From Calvatia gigantea (taxonomy: Eukaryota > Basidiomycota > Agaricomycetes > Agaricales > Lycoperdaceae): a DNA stretch of 64,000 nucleotides. The position numbers were made by a program, and so were the translations under genes. Position 1 is the stretch's first letter; every line of letters begins with the position of its first letter. The notes beneath the pieces were generated by a model, which saw only the letters and a list, made by a program, of their open reading frames with translations, had not been told where the DNA came from and ran no database searches. Shown here piece after piece: positions 25,059 through 35,915 of this stretch. The stretch is taken from assembly GCA_025093985.1 (NCBI GenBank), contig JACAAK010000012.1, positions 1,674,001-1,738,000 of the forward strand, in the 5' to 3' direction.

Positions 25059-27392
25059 TTAGTAATGAGTGTGTTTGACGTCCCGAGTTGACGTCGTGTA
25101 TTGGGACACCGTACGGTTGGGTGAGCCAGAGCTCTCCCCATGCTTCTCGATATCATGACTTCCAGTGCTAATTGAAGCGTGGGTGTGAGCGTTCGGTGTT
25201 GGGGGCTTGTGGAGGATACCACGCGAACGCGGTGGTTCCCTAAAAATACCTCCTCCGACGTATACTGTACCTGATTCCTCCGCTTGGGCAAGTATGAAAG
25301 GCGGTAGGTTCGCCATTCCAACCTTCACTGAAACGGTCGACGCTACCTTCTTATCATCCCTGTCCAACAACATACATGTAATACCGCTTCCATGCACCGC
25401 AAGGATGACCATGTTATTCGGTCGACTTGTCACAGCAACCCTGTTCAACACACCCGTCTGTAGGTCAATCAACGTAGCCGCATAAGGGTGCGGTGGATTT
25501 CCTGGTGCACTCGGCTTGGGTTCCGCGCGATCCCACTGAGGAATGAGCTGGCGGGGGCCCCACTCTGAGGCTTCATCGAAGGTGGGATCCTGGGATTGCA
25601 ACCATCGGAAAGGGGTCGTAACCCCCAGTGACATGATCTTCCATCACAACCCAGGTGTCCTTCTCCACGAACATGGTCCCAACCAATAACTCCAGGATAA
25701 CATAAGCTTCGGTTGCCAACCAGAGGATGGCGATCCCTGCAGCGAAGTTGGCGAACTAGACAGGCAATTCCAACGACGAAGAGGATAAAGTACGACCATA
25801 ATGCCCATCGTTTCAAGCTCTTCATCTCAGGGTTGTGGTACAGACCCGCAGAATCGCGCAGGAGCCAATGCTCAAGGGCGATGGATTTAGGGCCGATGAT
25901 GGACAGTGCGGGCTGTGTGGGTAGGCCGAAGCCTTTGCGAAGATTGACGGGAATGGCCGTAACACGGGCCTCGAGTCTCTCAGACCCTTCTCTCGGCGCG
26001 ATCGGTTTCCCCCACCATCGGTACTCTTCCACGTCGGGGTCAGCAATTTTGCAAACGGCTGAAAGGAGAGCAGCGTTATAGTATCCTTGGTTAAGCTTCC
26101 AACAACCACTGCCAAATCAGCCCACCCGTTGACACCCTTGCAAGTCCTCTAATTGAGATCCTGCGTGGAAGTAGCCCATTTAATGCCTTCCCGATGAGAT
26201 TGTGCGTATGGTAGTTGTCTGCTTCATCCCTCCGGATGACTTCAACAACGAGAGAATGGATCGCAGATTGCCAAGTGACGGAACCGGAGTTCGTGGCGTG
26301 TTGCATGATGTTGTAGAGGTGCCACATCTTCGCCTCCGCGGCGCAAGCCTGCATTTCACTCCGGAATCGCTGACCGGGGAGGGCGGTAAGGTAGCTGGTG
26401 AGCTTCTTGCCAGATTCATCCTCCTTCGTCCTTGTCATTTGGAGAACTTCAGGGGTATACAAAATTTCGCCCAAAGTGAAGAGTCGGTTAGCCCAGGGGC
26501 AGTCAACGTCGGTGTGGTCACAGTCCACGGCGTGGCAGAATACCACAACGTGCTTGGCTCCACGAAAGATATCAGCCAGCTGTCCAACCTCAACGTCCCT
26601 CTGGCGGTTGGTCTCTTCCTCATCCGTGACCCTCTGGTCGGAAAGGCAACACTCGTCTAGCCAGATGAACTCAATACCATCGTCCTTCCCGTCCAGAGTT
26701 ACTCGGGCCCGGGCGTACTCTTCCAAAAGTTTCTGCGAGATCTTCTTGCGGTTCCGAAGGCTATATTTACGCTTTCCGCCCGGAACAATCTCTGGCTGGG
26801 GATAAAGCTTATCCTTCGACGTGAAGAAGAGCTCCTCCGCGCTCTCCATCGCGTAACTGATCGCCGTATACCCAAGGTTCTCGATCCGCTTTCGCAGAGT
26901 CTTCGCAGCAGAAGAAAGCTGGCGTTCCTTCGGGGCGCCCTCCTTGGTCCTCTCTCTCTCCCACTCGTATTTCACCTGCGTCTGTGATACAATCTCCGAG
27001 CCACGAAATTCCACTTCCAGCAGCCATTTGGGTTTATACCCAGTGACGGCGTACTGGCCACGCGAGGCCGTCCCAAGTTGTCCCTTTTCCGGAAGAAGCG
27101 AGCCTGGAGCCTCTAATAGAACAGCATCCGGGGTCTTCGCCCACTCGATCCCCCACAAGATCCGTTTCACGATGTCACTCTCGGATCTCTTGGTATGGGG
27201 AATGAAGATGTATATCGGGGCAAGAAATATGGCACAAAAGAGACGGAGGAGGTTGGCAAAGACATGGAGGGCGCTGTCCGGTTTACGACCGAACCAGAGA
27301 GGTCCCTTGACACCTGGATCCTCGAGGAAAAGGCGTCGGGGTTGGACGTGACTTGTGAAGATGCGCCAGGACTTGGCAATGCCCATGGTCAA
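25059..27392 (-). pseudogene. HET-like membrane protein, copy A (frame-broken)
   Basis: HET-domain proteins mediate non-self recognition in filamentous fungi. The first 433 codons from 27392 are open. An N-terminal hydrophobic segment (LFCAIFLAPIYIFIPH) follows the start. The core FIWLDECCLSD, followed by EVGQLADIFRGAKHVVVFCH, resembles the WIDtlCI...YsxA pattern of HET domains and matches an Agaricomycete-specific version. Next come a helical stretch (WHLYNIMQHATNSGSVTWQ) and, in shifted frames, ADPDVEEYRWWGKPI, two membrane segments near 25690-25830 and a C-terminal domain (VAVTSRPNNMVILAVHG). Against copy B it has extra single bases near 26148, 26133, 26105, 25745 and 25630. These may be sequence errors rather than decay, so the gene could be functional. 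Confidence 0.65.
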
Positions 27393-27719
27393 TTAGATCC
27401 AAGTGACCTGGAAATAAGTTTAACCGCGTTGTCAGATGGGAAACAGTAAAAGGAATGGGGAACTCACCTGCGGTGGGATATGGGCGGGGAGGGGTTGAAA
27501 GAACTGATACCTGCCGTGGCATTGCGCGACCGAGCCTCTTATGTACCTCACCTACCAACAGTAGTACAGGGAGAAGCGCTTGTCACCAAAAGCTCATAAA
27601 CCCCTAACGTCAAAGAAACTTCGTCGTAGATACAGGGTCGGACGAGGGTGACAACCTCCGTTAAATTTGGTGAGATCCAGTCTAGGTTATGCTTTTCCGT
27701 TCCAAATCCGCCTAGGCTG

Positions 27720-28640
27720 GACTCTAGGGGGTGATGATGACTCAATGGAGTTTTCAGTGTCCGTTGTCAACGTCAGGCAATGTCCGAAAAGCTATCATGA
27801 GGTTCCCCTTATGTGTTAATGTGTAGTAGCGGAGCCTGTCTCTTCTAGGATGTTGCTATCATGGGTTCATGATGCGGGCTTATGTGCCTGTATTGTGAAA
27901 GAAGAAGGTTTGGTCACCGTTCCTGAGGCCTGAGGCTACGAGGCGCTAAGCCAGCTGGCTAACTTTGCAATCAAATTTCTTCCGAGTTTGTGGTGCCCTG
28001 CCGGTTCCGTGGTATCGAATCAAAAAACCCGTTGAAGCTGTTGAGCCGAAGCCATTGAATCGCCGAAGTGAGAGGGATAGCTTGCGTTCAGTGTGTGTTG
28101 GCTGGCTAACTGAACGGCGCTCAGTGGCAAGCCAGGAACGAAAAAAGCATTAATGAATTGTAATTGAGTCAAAGAAAAGAACAAACCGAAAGTCCATGAT
28201 TCATTCAAAGTCGTGTCAGGCGCTGGAATGCACGAAATCATCGATCTGTCACCTCTTCCATCTAACCCGAAAGAACTCAGTCGGTGTTCAAATTTCCTTC
28301 AGCGCTTGAGCCCAGCTCTTTGGTTTCCCGTTTTTCTCATGACTCGGGGGTTACACCAGTGTCATACCTATCCCAATAAGGGGTTCTGATCATCAATCCA
28401 AAGTAGTCTACTTCGTGATCTTGGAACATGCCTCCAGAGTCTAGACACGCGATTAGTCTTTTGATAAATTACGATGGATGGATCATATTACCAGATCGGC
28501 GGTCCCGAAGTTCAGGGAACGAGTTTTTCAGTATCATGGTGGCACCGACAAAAACACCAGCGCGAAGGGGTAGGAGCCGAAGTGAGGACATGTCCAGGTC
28601 CGAGGCACAGGTTTGCGAGCTCTAGGTGATCGTGGCGAAG
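27720..28640. other. Segment present in copy A only
   Basis: Aligning the two HET-like duplicons by eye, similarity stops near 28640 and resumes near 27720. Between them copy A has about 0.9 kb with no counterpart in copy B. It contains no convincing gene, and I could not identify terminal inverted repeats or a target duplication. Confidence 0.45.
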
Positions 28641-28654
28641 TTTTTACAGCAAGT

Positions 28655-29058
28655 TTAGATCCGGGTTAAACGGTTCCTGGGACAAAGAGGTTCTTCTCTG
28701 CGGAAATTTGTTGGTATTATGATGACAGAAGTGATGGCAGAATAGTTGACTCGGTGCAAAGCGGAATTTTTAGGTGGAATAGCCTTCGGGTGTTCGGAGG
28801 GCGATGAGGGGGGATGTTCATGCGGGGAATGGAGCAAATGACAATTTCTCGAGCGAAAAACGGAGATACGGCACCACTTTCGTTGCATAAGTTTAGCACT
28901 GGAGAATTCGATCACCTCGGTAGGCAACTTGTGACGTGGCACCTACCATGCCATTTGGAATGTGCTCACAGCTTTCATATCAATAGCACTAGAATGAAGG
29001 TCCCTAAGTTCCAAATTTTGGAGAGGCTACGCTGAGCAGAAAGTCACCCGCTGAGTAT
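28655..29058 (-). repeat. Upstream repeat block R2, copy 1
   Basis: This block recurs at 59560-60010 and 63650-64000 on the plus strand. In each copy it opens near GTGACTTTTTGCTC-like sequence and contains a CCGAGGTGATCGA motif and a CCCTCCGAACACCC motif. Weak open frames (MPRHK...EVI) are shared, but their reading frames do not hold. It may be a promoter or a lost upstream exon of the HET-like genes. Confidence 0.65.
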
Positions 29059-29457
29059 CGTTTCCAGCCTAAGGACCTTGGCATGGGAAGGAGTGAATAG
29101 ATAAGACGGAGCGCCACCTAATTCTCGTCATACGTTTCAGCATAGCTATTGTGCTTCAACATTCGGGGGTGTTGTTGTCATACATGGGAAGTGATGGTGT
29201 GAGGTTAACAGAAGGAAGACAATAGCTCAAGCATTCATCCTTGTTTCCGGTCGATGTGAGCTGTGTTTGGTCAGTCAATGATTGATTGATCCTTGGTTAA
29301 TCCAGTCGTGGGCTTGGTACATATGAGCTTTTCTGATGCGGTTAGATTGGATAGGTGCCAACGGATATATACATATCTTGGGAAACAAGAAGAAACTCGA
29401 AACTGATACAATAGCTACAAAACTAGGGTCACGCAGGCTACGAACGCTATGAGCAAG
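29059..29457. other. Unique spacer next to duplicon A
   Basis: This 0.4 kb lies between the outer edge of the R2 block and the stop codon of the membrane-protein gene. I see no coding or repeat signal. Confidence 0.4.
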
Positions 29458-30621
29458 CTATTTTTGTTCATTCACGTGCATGAAATCACTCACATGTTGG
29501 GTCCGCCTTTTCAACGCAGTTGTAAAGACTTCTGTAGCCGTTTGATGGTTGGGATGTACCCCAGCTGCCAAGACGGTTTCTGATTGCAATACTTTGTTGA
29601 TCCACCGGAAATCGGTATGTGTCCCCTCCCTGTCAGGGAGAACACTTTCCACAAATCCGACAGAGATGCAACCGGTTCTTTGGCAGATGGCGGTGACCCT
29701 GTCAAGAAGGCTTGGTTGCCTCTCAGCAGTCTCAAGGGTCTCCATAGACGAGTATTTTGGCAACGGTGTGTGGATCATCATGATGATTTCTGAAGCAGCG
29801 GTGCCGATGAGGAGTGTGAGTGGGATGAGAAGTCCGTTGGCTTGTGAGAGGACGCAGCCAAGTTTCAGGCTCAAATTTGCAACTTGGAGGGAAGTGTGAA
29901 AACTGGCTTCGAGGATTCGCTTGTACCCTTGACGGAGGATCGGTAACGGTGCGGCAGCATCTTCGAGACTAATGTATGGCTTTTCAGATTTGGGATGTTT
30001 GGCGTTGGGTTGGTGGGAGATGACGAGAAAGTGGCTCGTGGTCATGCCTTTGTGGAGAACCAATTTTCTGGCGTTTGGGACGCGTCGGGGTTCACGATAG
30101 ACTGGGAATTTCCATGCGAAATAACCCTCCATGATTTGCAAGGAGACACCGAGGAGGACAAATGCACCCTCCCGAAATTCGTAATGTCCGAAGGCCCAAA
30201 AGCCAAGAATGGCTTGGATAGCAAGTACGCAGAGGACAGCGAGGTGCTGCCAGGAGAACGATTGTGTGAAGTGAGCCTCCTCCAACTTGACTTCAGCAAC
30301 ACCGTTGGGCTGTTCCTCGTATGTCATGGTGTACAGCGCGTGCATCCAAGGTGCAGTTACTGTCCGAGTTGCGCCAGAATTGATATCGGTTAGTTGTAGA
30401 CCGCGGACCAAGAGGCGCTGTGGATAGTCATCGTCGATGGGGTTCTCTTGCCAACCGAGAGACATTGGCATGGGCAGGAATCGACACGCTGGGCGCAGCA
30501 TGTGTTTGATTCCGGTCATGCGTTTGGGCATCATCGTTGCAGCGACCTCAACGTAGTTTGGAGACGCCTTGTTGATACCGAGCTGCGAACGGAGGTCATC
30601 GATGTCGTCTGTGAAAGCCAT
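29458..30621 (-). CDS. Hypothetical integral membrane protein
   Basis: This single open frame of 387 codons needs no intron. I do not recognise the family. The first 130 residues are soluble and moderately polar. Two hydrophobic segments follow (HLAVLCVLAIQAILGFWAFG; GAFVLLGVSLQIMEGYFAW), then a basic, proline-containing loop. A third long hydrophobic stretch (LSQANGLLIPLTLLIGTAAS) leads to a soluble tail of about 100 residues. The architecture suggests a three- or four-pass membrane protein. It sits beside the HET-like duplicon, which also encodes a membrane protein, but I see no sequence link. It starts about 390 bp from DBP4, divergently. Confidence 0.65.
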   Translation of the reverse strand: MAFTDDIDDLRSQLGINKASPNYVEVAATMMPKRMTGIKHMLRPACRFLPMPMSLGWQENPIDDDYPQRLLVRGLQLTDINSGATRTVTAPWMHALYTMTYEEQPNGVAEVKLEEAHFTQSFSWQHLAVLCVLAIQAILGFWAFGHYEFREGAFVLLGVSLQIMEGYFAWKFPVYREPRRVPNARKLVLHKGMTTSHFLVISHQPNAKHPKSEKPYISLEDAAAPLPILRQGYKRILEASFHTSLQVANLSLKLGCVLSQANGLLIPLTLLIGTAASEIIMMIHTPLPKYSSMETLETAERQPSLLDRVTAICQRTGCISVGFVESVLPDREGTHTDFRWINKVLQSETVLAAGVHPNHQTATEVFTTALKRRTQHVSDFMHVNEQK

Positions 30622-31011
30622 GGTGTAAGGGTAGGAAGAAACGAGAACCCTGCTGTGCTGGGGATCGGACTGCTGTTCGGGCGCCTACATACGCAGTTTC
30701 GGTTTTGGTTAATCTGTGAACAACATCAGCACTTGATTGCGCCCCTGCATCATCATTCACTGCCTCGTTCCGTTTGATAATACAGAAAAAAGAGGTACGG
30801 AGCGGTGTGTTGGCCTGGGGGCTTATTTGGGCATAGTTCAATGTCAATTAAAGATTTAGTCAGGCTGGACAGAACCTTATACTTGATTTGTTATCCAACT
30901 GTGGTGATCAACGGATGGCATCTGCCAAAACAAGAGGAGGGTATGTGATTGTCACATGTCACGTCAGACTGTGACCGAGTTTTTGGGTGGTTACTTTCGC
31001 TGTCAGAGAAG
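30622..31011. promoter_or_regulatory. Divergent intergenic region before DBP4
   Basis: About 390 bp lies between the starts of the membrane-protein gene (-) and DBP4 (+) and should contain both promoters. No TATA box is evident. Confidence 0.4.
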
Positions 31012-33914
31012 ATGCCACAAGACATGTTACGGAGTGGCGGGCAAAAAGGCAAGAAGAGTCGAACTAAGCCGGTGATGAGGCCTGTGAAGGCCAAAAGGCT
31101 GGGGGAGAAACACAAGATCGAGGAAGTCGATAGACTGGCCATGGAATACGTGAGTATGTCATTTCGGTGAAGAGTGCTTTTGCTGATGAAAATAGGTGTA
31201 GACTCCGCCAGGCGATTTGAAACTCTTCGCAGATTTACCTATATCAGAAAATACCAAACGAGGCAAGTGCACATCGCATTTAAAAGGGTTTGATGTTTTG
31301 ACAGTTCGGAACATTACCAGGTCTGAAGAAGGCTTATTTCGTAGAGATGACGGATATCCAGGCAAAGAGCCTTCCTGCCTCCCTGAAAGGAAAAGATGTT
31401 CTTGGAGCCGCCCGCACAGGAAGTGGTAAAACTTTGGCGTTTCTTATTCCGGTGCTCGAAATTCTCTACCGCCAAAAATGGGGTGCTATGGACGGTCTAG
31501 GAGCGCTGATTATTTCACCTACACGAGAGTTGGTGTGTCGTTATCTACTTCTCATTGGTCACGAGCTTATGGAGGAAATAGGCCGTCCAAATCTTTGAGG
31601 TGCTCCGTTCGATTGGAGGCTACCATACCTTTTCTGCAGGTCTGGTCATCGGTGGCAAAAACCTCAAAGACGAAAGAGATCGCTTGTCACGCATGAACAT
31701 CCTCGTTGCAACTCCCGGCCGTCTGCTTCAACACATGGACCAAACAATTGGTTTCGATACAGACAACCTCCAAATGCTCGGTAAGCAATAGCATTCCCCA
31801 CCCTTCGAGATGTTGTTTATATGCAATCCAGTTCTCGACGAGGCCGATCGTATCCTTGACATGGGTTTCCAACGCACACTCTCCGCACTCCTCTCCCACC
31901 TCCCCAAGTCCCGCCAAACACTTCTCTTTTCCGCTACTCAAACGCAATCCGTCAGTGACCTCGCTCGACTAAGTTTGAAAGACCCTGTACCCATTGGCGT
32001 CTCATCCGACGTATCCACGGGCAGCGGTACTTACATCCCTCCTGCACTCGAACAACACTACGTCGTCTGCGACCTCGACAAAAAACTTGACATCCTCTGG
32101 TCCTTCATCAAAACACACCTTCAATCCAAAACCCTCGTATTCATGTCCTCATGCAAACAAGTTCGTTTCACCTTTGAAACTTTCTGCCGAATGCATCCTG
32201 GTATCCCCTTAATCCACCTCCACGGGAAACAGAAGCAAAGCGCGAGACTGACGATGTATAACAAGTTTACGACGACGAAACACGCGGTGTTGTTCGCTAC
32301 GGATATTGCTGCGCGTGGACTAGATTTCCCGTCCGTGGATTGGGTGGTTCAGTTGGATGCTCCGGAGGACGTGGAGACATATATTCACAGAGTCGGAAGG
32401 ACAGCGAGATATGAGAGTAAGGGCAAGGGGTTGTTGATCCTGTGTCCTAGTGAGGAGGGGGGAATGAAGGCTGTTCTGGAGAAGAAAGGGTTGGAGGTCA
32501 ATAAGATTAAGATTCGACCAAGTAAAACGCAGAACATTGAGAATCAGCTGCAGAAGTTGGCATTCCAGGATCCGGAGATTAAGTATCTGGGACAACGGGT
32601 GCGTTTCTCGGTTTTCGTTCCTCTGTTTTTTTTCTGTATGTTCACTACTCTGCGTAGGCTTTTGTGTCTTACCTGCGTTCCGTGTACCTGCACAAAGACA
32701 AGTCGATATTCAAAATTGACGAACTGCCCGTCGAACGTTTTGCAGAATCTCTTGGACTCCCTGGAGCTCCCAAAATCAAGTTTTTGAGCAAAGAAGCAGT
32801 AAAGAGAAGGAAGAACGCATCGAGGGCTATGGAGGCTGCTGAAGCTGATGCGGTGAAAGAAAAGGAAGTGTTGAAGTCCAAGAAAAAGAGCGCTGCCGAG
32901 AGAGAGGAGGAAAGTGACGAACAAGACAGTAGCGTAAGCGGAGAGTCCGAAAGCGAAGGGGACACCTCATCAACGGAAGAGGACGAGGAGGAGACAAGGG
33001 AAGAAGCACCTGCAATGCCCGGGAAAGCTAAGAAGGTTCGCCCCAAATTACTTAAACCGGCGCCTCCACTCACCTATCTTACCATAGCCTGGAGCCGTCC
33101 GTACGAAATACGACCGCATGTTCGAGCGCAAAAATCAAAACATCCTTTCTGATCATTATTCCAAACTCATCTCACATGAATCGGACTCAGATGATGATTT
33201 TATAACTCTCAAACGCGCAGATCACGACCTCAACGACCTCCCATCCGCCACCCCTATCAGCCCCACAGCGCACACCACGACGTTCGAGCAAGACCTTACA
33301 GCCAACCTGTCGAAACGAAAACAAAAGATGGGGAAAGCCAAACGTGCGATAGCCACGGGCGGTGTCAACACTAAGCTCGTATTCGACTGACGAAGGTGAA
33401 GCCCATCAGTTGTACGAACTAGAAGACGGCGAGAGGTGGTTCGAAGAACGTGGTGGGCTCTTAGGTGCAGAGGAGGAAGGGAAGAAGTTCGCTGAGGACG
33501 AGAGGAATAAAATGAAAGTTACTGACGTAGTGGATCGGCGGGAGGCAAAGGAGAAGAAGAGGGAGAAGAAGAGGAAAAGGAAGGAGAGGGAGAGAAATGT
33601 GAGTGCCTTTCCCTGTATGTTTTATATCGGAGAAATTTGGGGTTTTTATGTGTTTTTGTGATCTTTAGATACATGGCTCGGGAGATGAGGGTCCCGCCTC
33701 AGCAGCCGTGCTGGCACCAATGGATGAAGACGATGGTTATGTCTCCCCGGAATTCGATTTGCGTTCGGGGACTGAAGACGACGTTCCTCCTGCCAAAGCA
33801 GCGAACACGTCACTACATACACGACGACCCAGCAAGAAGCGGAAGGTTGAAGAAAATGACGATATGGATGATGATGAGGAACTTGCTCTGCATTTGTTGC
33901 GCCGAAATAAATAA
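31012..33914 (+). CDS. DBP4: ATP-dependent RNA helicase DBP4/HCA4 (DDX10-like)
   Basis: DBP4 is a nucleolar DEAD-box helicase that acts in early 18S rRNA processing and snoRNA release. The N-terminus ([19 protein letters not shown]) is basic. The Q-motif region is [20 protein letters not shown]. Motif I is ARTGSGKT, Ia [25 protein letters not shown], and [10 protein letters not shown]. The post-core part has [18 protein letters not shown] and long Lys/Glu-rich stretches, ending in an acidic tail at 33914. About eight introns occur. One at 31263-31320 is GC-AG. The intron before [12 protein letters not shown] restores frame. An extra T at 33388 breaks [14 protein letters not shown], otherwise a perfect family block, and is likely a sequence error. 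Confidence 0.93.
31263..31320 (+). other. GC-AG intron in DBP4
   Basis: The exon ends CGAG and the intron opens GCAAGT, closing TTACCAG. Only this junction gives the phase joining NTKRG to [11 protein letters not shown] donors with an otherwise perfect AAGT context are the known minor class of U2 introns. Confidence 0.75.
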
Positions 33915-34539
33915 TACGATTCAATCTGCGCCTAAAGGTAGAGTTAAGGAGCAGACATCGTATTAGGGGGCTGGAACGTAGCAAGCATAAGCCTTGCTTG
34001 TAGTGTCAGATATCGGTTCAGCACGTCTCTACACATCCAGCAGCAAGTACACCGTCCGGCAACCTACTCAAGTCGTGAGACAAATAAGGATGGACTGAAT
34101 CAGAAATTCTGTTTGCTTCCGGTAGAACTTCACTGGTGAAGATGAACTGAACGCTGTGGAAATCAAATGCGGAGCTGGAGGAATTAATGACCAAAAAATC
34201 CGAAGAGGTTGAATTTCTATTGCTTGTTGATAACTAGGGGAGTAAGGCAGAGGGGGCAGCCTGAACTGAACTCGGACTAACGTAGTCGTGAATAATATAT
34301 TTACGTTGTAAATAAAATCGTGTATTTAGTTGATCGCGAGCATGGCGTGTAAGTGCGGGATCGGATGATCGGGAGCTTGGAAAGGTTCCCAACAACCCAG
34401 GTGTGTGATCCGAAGGGGGAACACCGACGGGTCGCTCACCAACCATACAGCCGTTGCGGGCCGCTGAGATGGCTAACCCCCCAAAGGAGGTTGGAACTAG
34501 AGTTGGGGTGTTGTTCGTTGAGTGTTTTGTGCCTGAATG
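33915..34539. other. Gene-free stretch after DBP4
   Basis: This holds the DBP4 3' flank and sequence up to the recombinase remnant. Minus-strand frames near 34234-34446 may be the element's own 3' region, but nothing recognisable is conserved. Confidence 0.35.
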
Positions 34540-35455
34540 GGTACAATATCCTCAATAGAGCGCCAGTACTTTAGGAACGAATTAGATGACCATCAGTTCC
34601 GTTGTTCCGCCGACGCGAAAACAGTGGCCAGAGATATTGGGGTATCCATGTCTGGACCAAATCTGGTTGCAACGATCTAGAAAGAGTTTTTCAGTAAGTA
34701 TCTTGACTGAATTTCTCTCGTAATAGGCGAATAATGGGGAATTTCGTGGCACTCTGTTGAGAAGTGGATGGTTTTGGATAGCCGTGATGGGGTTTGTGTT
34801 TCCTTTCTGTCGTACGAGGACTACATCCTGGCCAGTTGGATTGGTCTTGGTCTTTGGGAGGTGTAAGACCCAGGCTGGTTTGTTTTTGCTGGAGAGTCGG
34901 ACCGAAAGGCGGTTGGGGATGGTTTCCTGGTGAAGTGATCAGAATGTTGAAGAGTTGAGAAGCTCTCCTAATTGGCACTGTCCCCAAAAGGCAGTGCATG
35001 CGCATGCAAAGATAGACGAGTCAAGGTAATCTTTGTGGTTGAAATGGTGGTGAAGGGGGGCGAGCATGTTATTGTCTACTTGGACCCGTGTCGGCCTTTG
35101 GGATGTGATGGGTGCGAGGTTTTGTACACCTCGCAGGATCTGGGTAAGGCGTTGGCTACCATTGTAACCTGTGCCAGGCTTTCACCCCTGCAATCTGATT
35201 CCTGGCTGCTGAGGCTGAAGACTGTCCGACGCTGTCTGCTGCAAAAGCGCATAATACGAATTCCTGTGCTGGAGTTTGGAGGTGTTTGGCAATTCCCCGA
35301 GAGTTACAGAAGGACGTGTATTTTTGGATTGCGTAGCGATAGTTTTGCAACGTGGATGGTGCCCAACTGTTATACAGTGCGACTTGGATTTTTGGATGGA
35401 TTCTGGGGAGATTAATTGTGATTCTTGGATAGAGATTGTGTTTTGGAACCATAGT
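34540..35455 (-). pseudogene. Tyrosine recombinase remnant (DIRS/Crypton-like element)
   Basis: Tyrosine recombinases catalyse integration of DIRS-type retrotransposons and Cryptons. Reading the minus strand, the N-terminal SAM-like core-binding domain is clear (LYNSWAPSTLQNYRYAIQKY, then ARNQIAGVKAWHRLQ). After a TAG codon come FWGQCQLGELL, the position of the first catalytic Arg, here Gln. Further blocks are LPKTKTNPTGQDVVLV, the basic beta-turn region, and FLDRCNQIWSRHG followed by GHCFRVGGTTELM, the HxxR box. The tail around the Tyr is unreadable. Stops and frame changes separate the blocks, and the catalytic Arg is replaced. The element is probably dead. I found no reverse transcriptase, so its type remains open. 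Confidence 0.75.
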
Positions 35456-35915
35456 GGTGGAGTGGGTGGTTTCGCAAGCGGCATTTTGAGGGTGTTGAGA
35501 GTGACGGTGAGTCGTTCTCTGTGTTACTGCTGGTAATTTAAGGTATTGCTTGTGACGCGTCACGCTTGAACTTTGGTGCAAGAAATCCCCTGGATGTTAT
35601 CATCACCAGGTCCTGTACAGATTATATTAACAACAGGTTCGGACGTTGCAAACGTTCATGTTTGTCATTTTCACCTTCTTTCTTTGAAAGAGCAAGCATT
35701 CCGGCAGATAGAAGAGCAAAAGAGTGAATGTAATTAGCCTAATTCGGGCCCACTCACAACTTGTCCGGGCTCCGAACCCCCGAATCGACCCTGCCTCTCC
35801 TCAGGCCTCAGGGGTCCTGACGATGGGCGAGCGGCGACTTAAAATTCAATTAACGCAGCCACACTCCGTCAAAGCCCTATCCCGTTAGGTACTGAGGGGC
35901 TTTTCATGGGGGATT
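35456..35915. other. Spacer between recombinase remnant and AP-1 mu
   Basis: The 460 bp contains the AP-1 mu promoter side and possibly the recombinase's 5' end (weak upstream Met codons). No motif is evident. Confidence 0.35.

Larger units (their letters stand above)
24885..29058 (-). repeat. Duplicon copy A (HET-like gene plus flanks)
   Basis: This segment is repeated in inverted orientation at about 59.56-62.83 kb. Similarity runs from the 3' flank of the HET-like gene (about 24885) through the gene and on to an upstream block at 28655-29058. Copy A carries about 0.9 kb (roughly 27720-28640) that copy B lacks. Confidence 0.8.
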
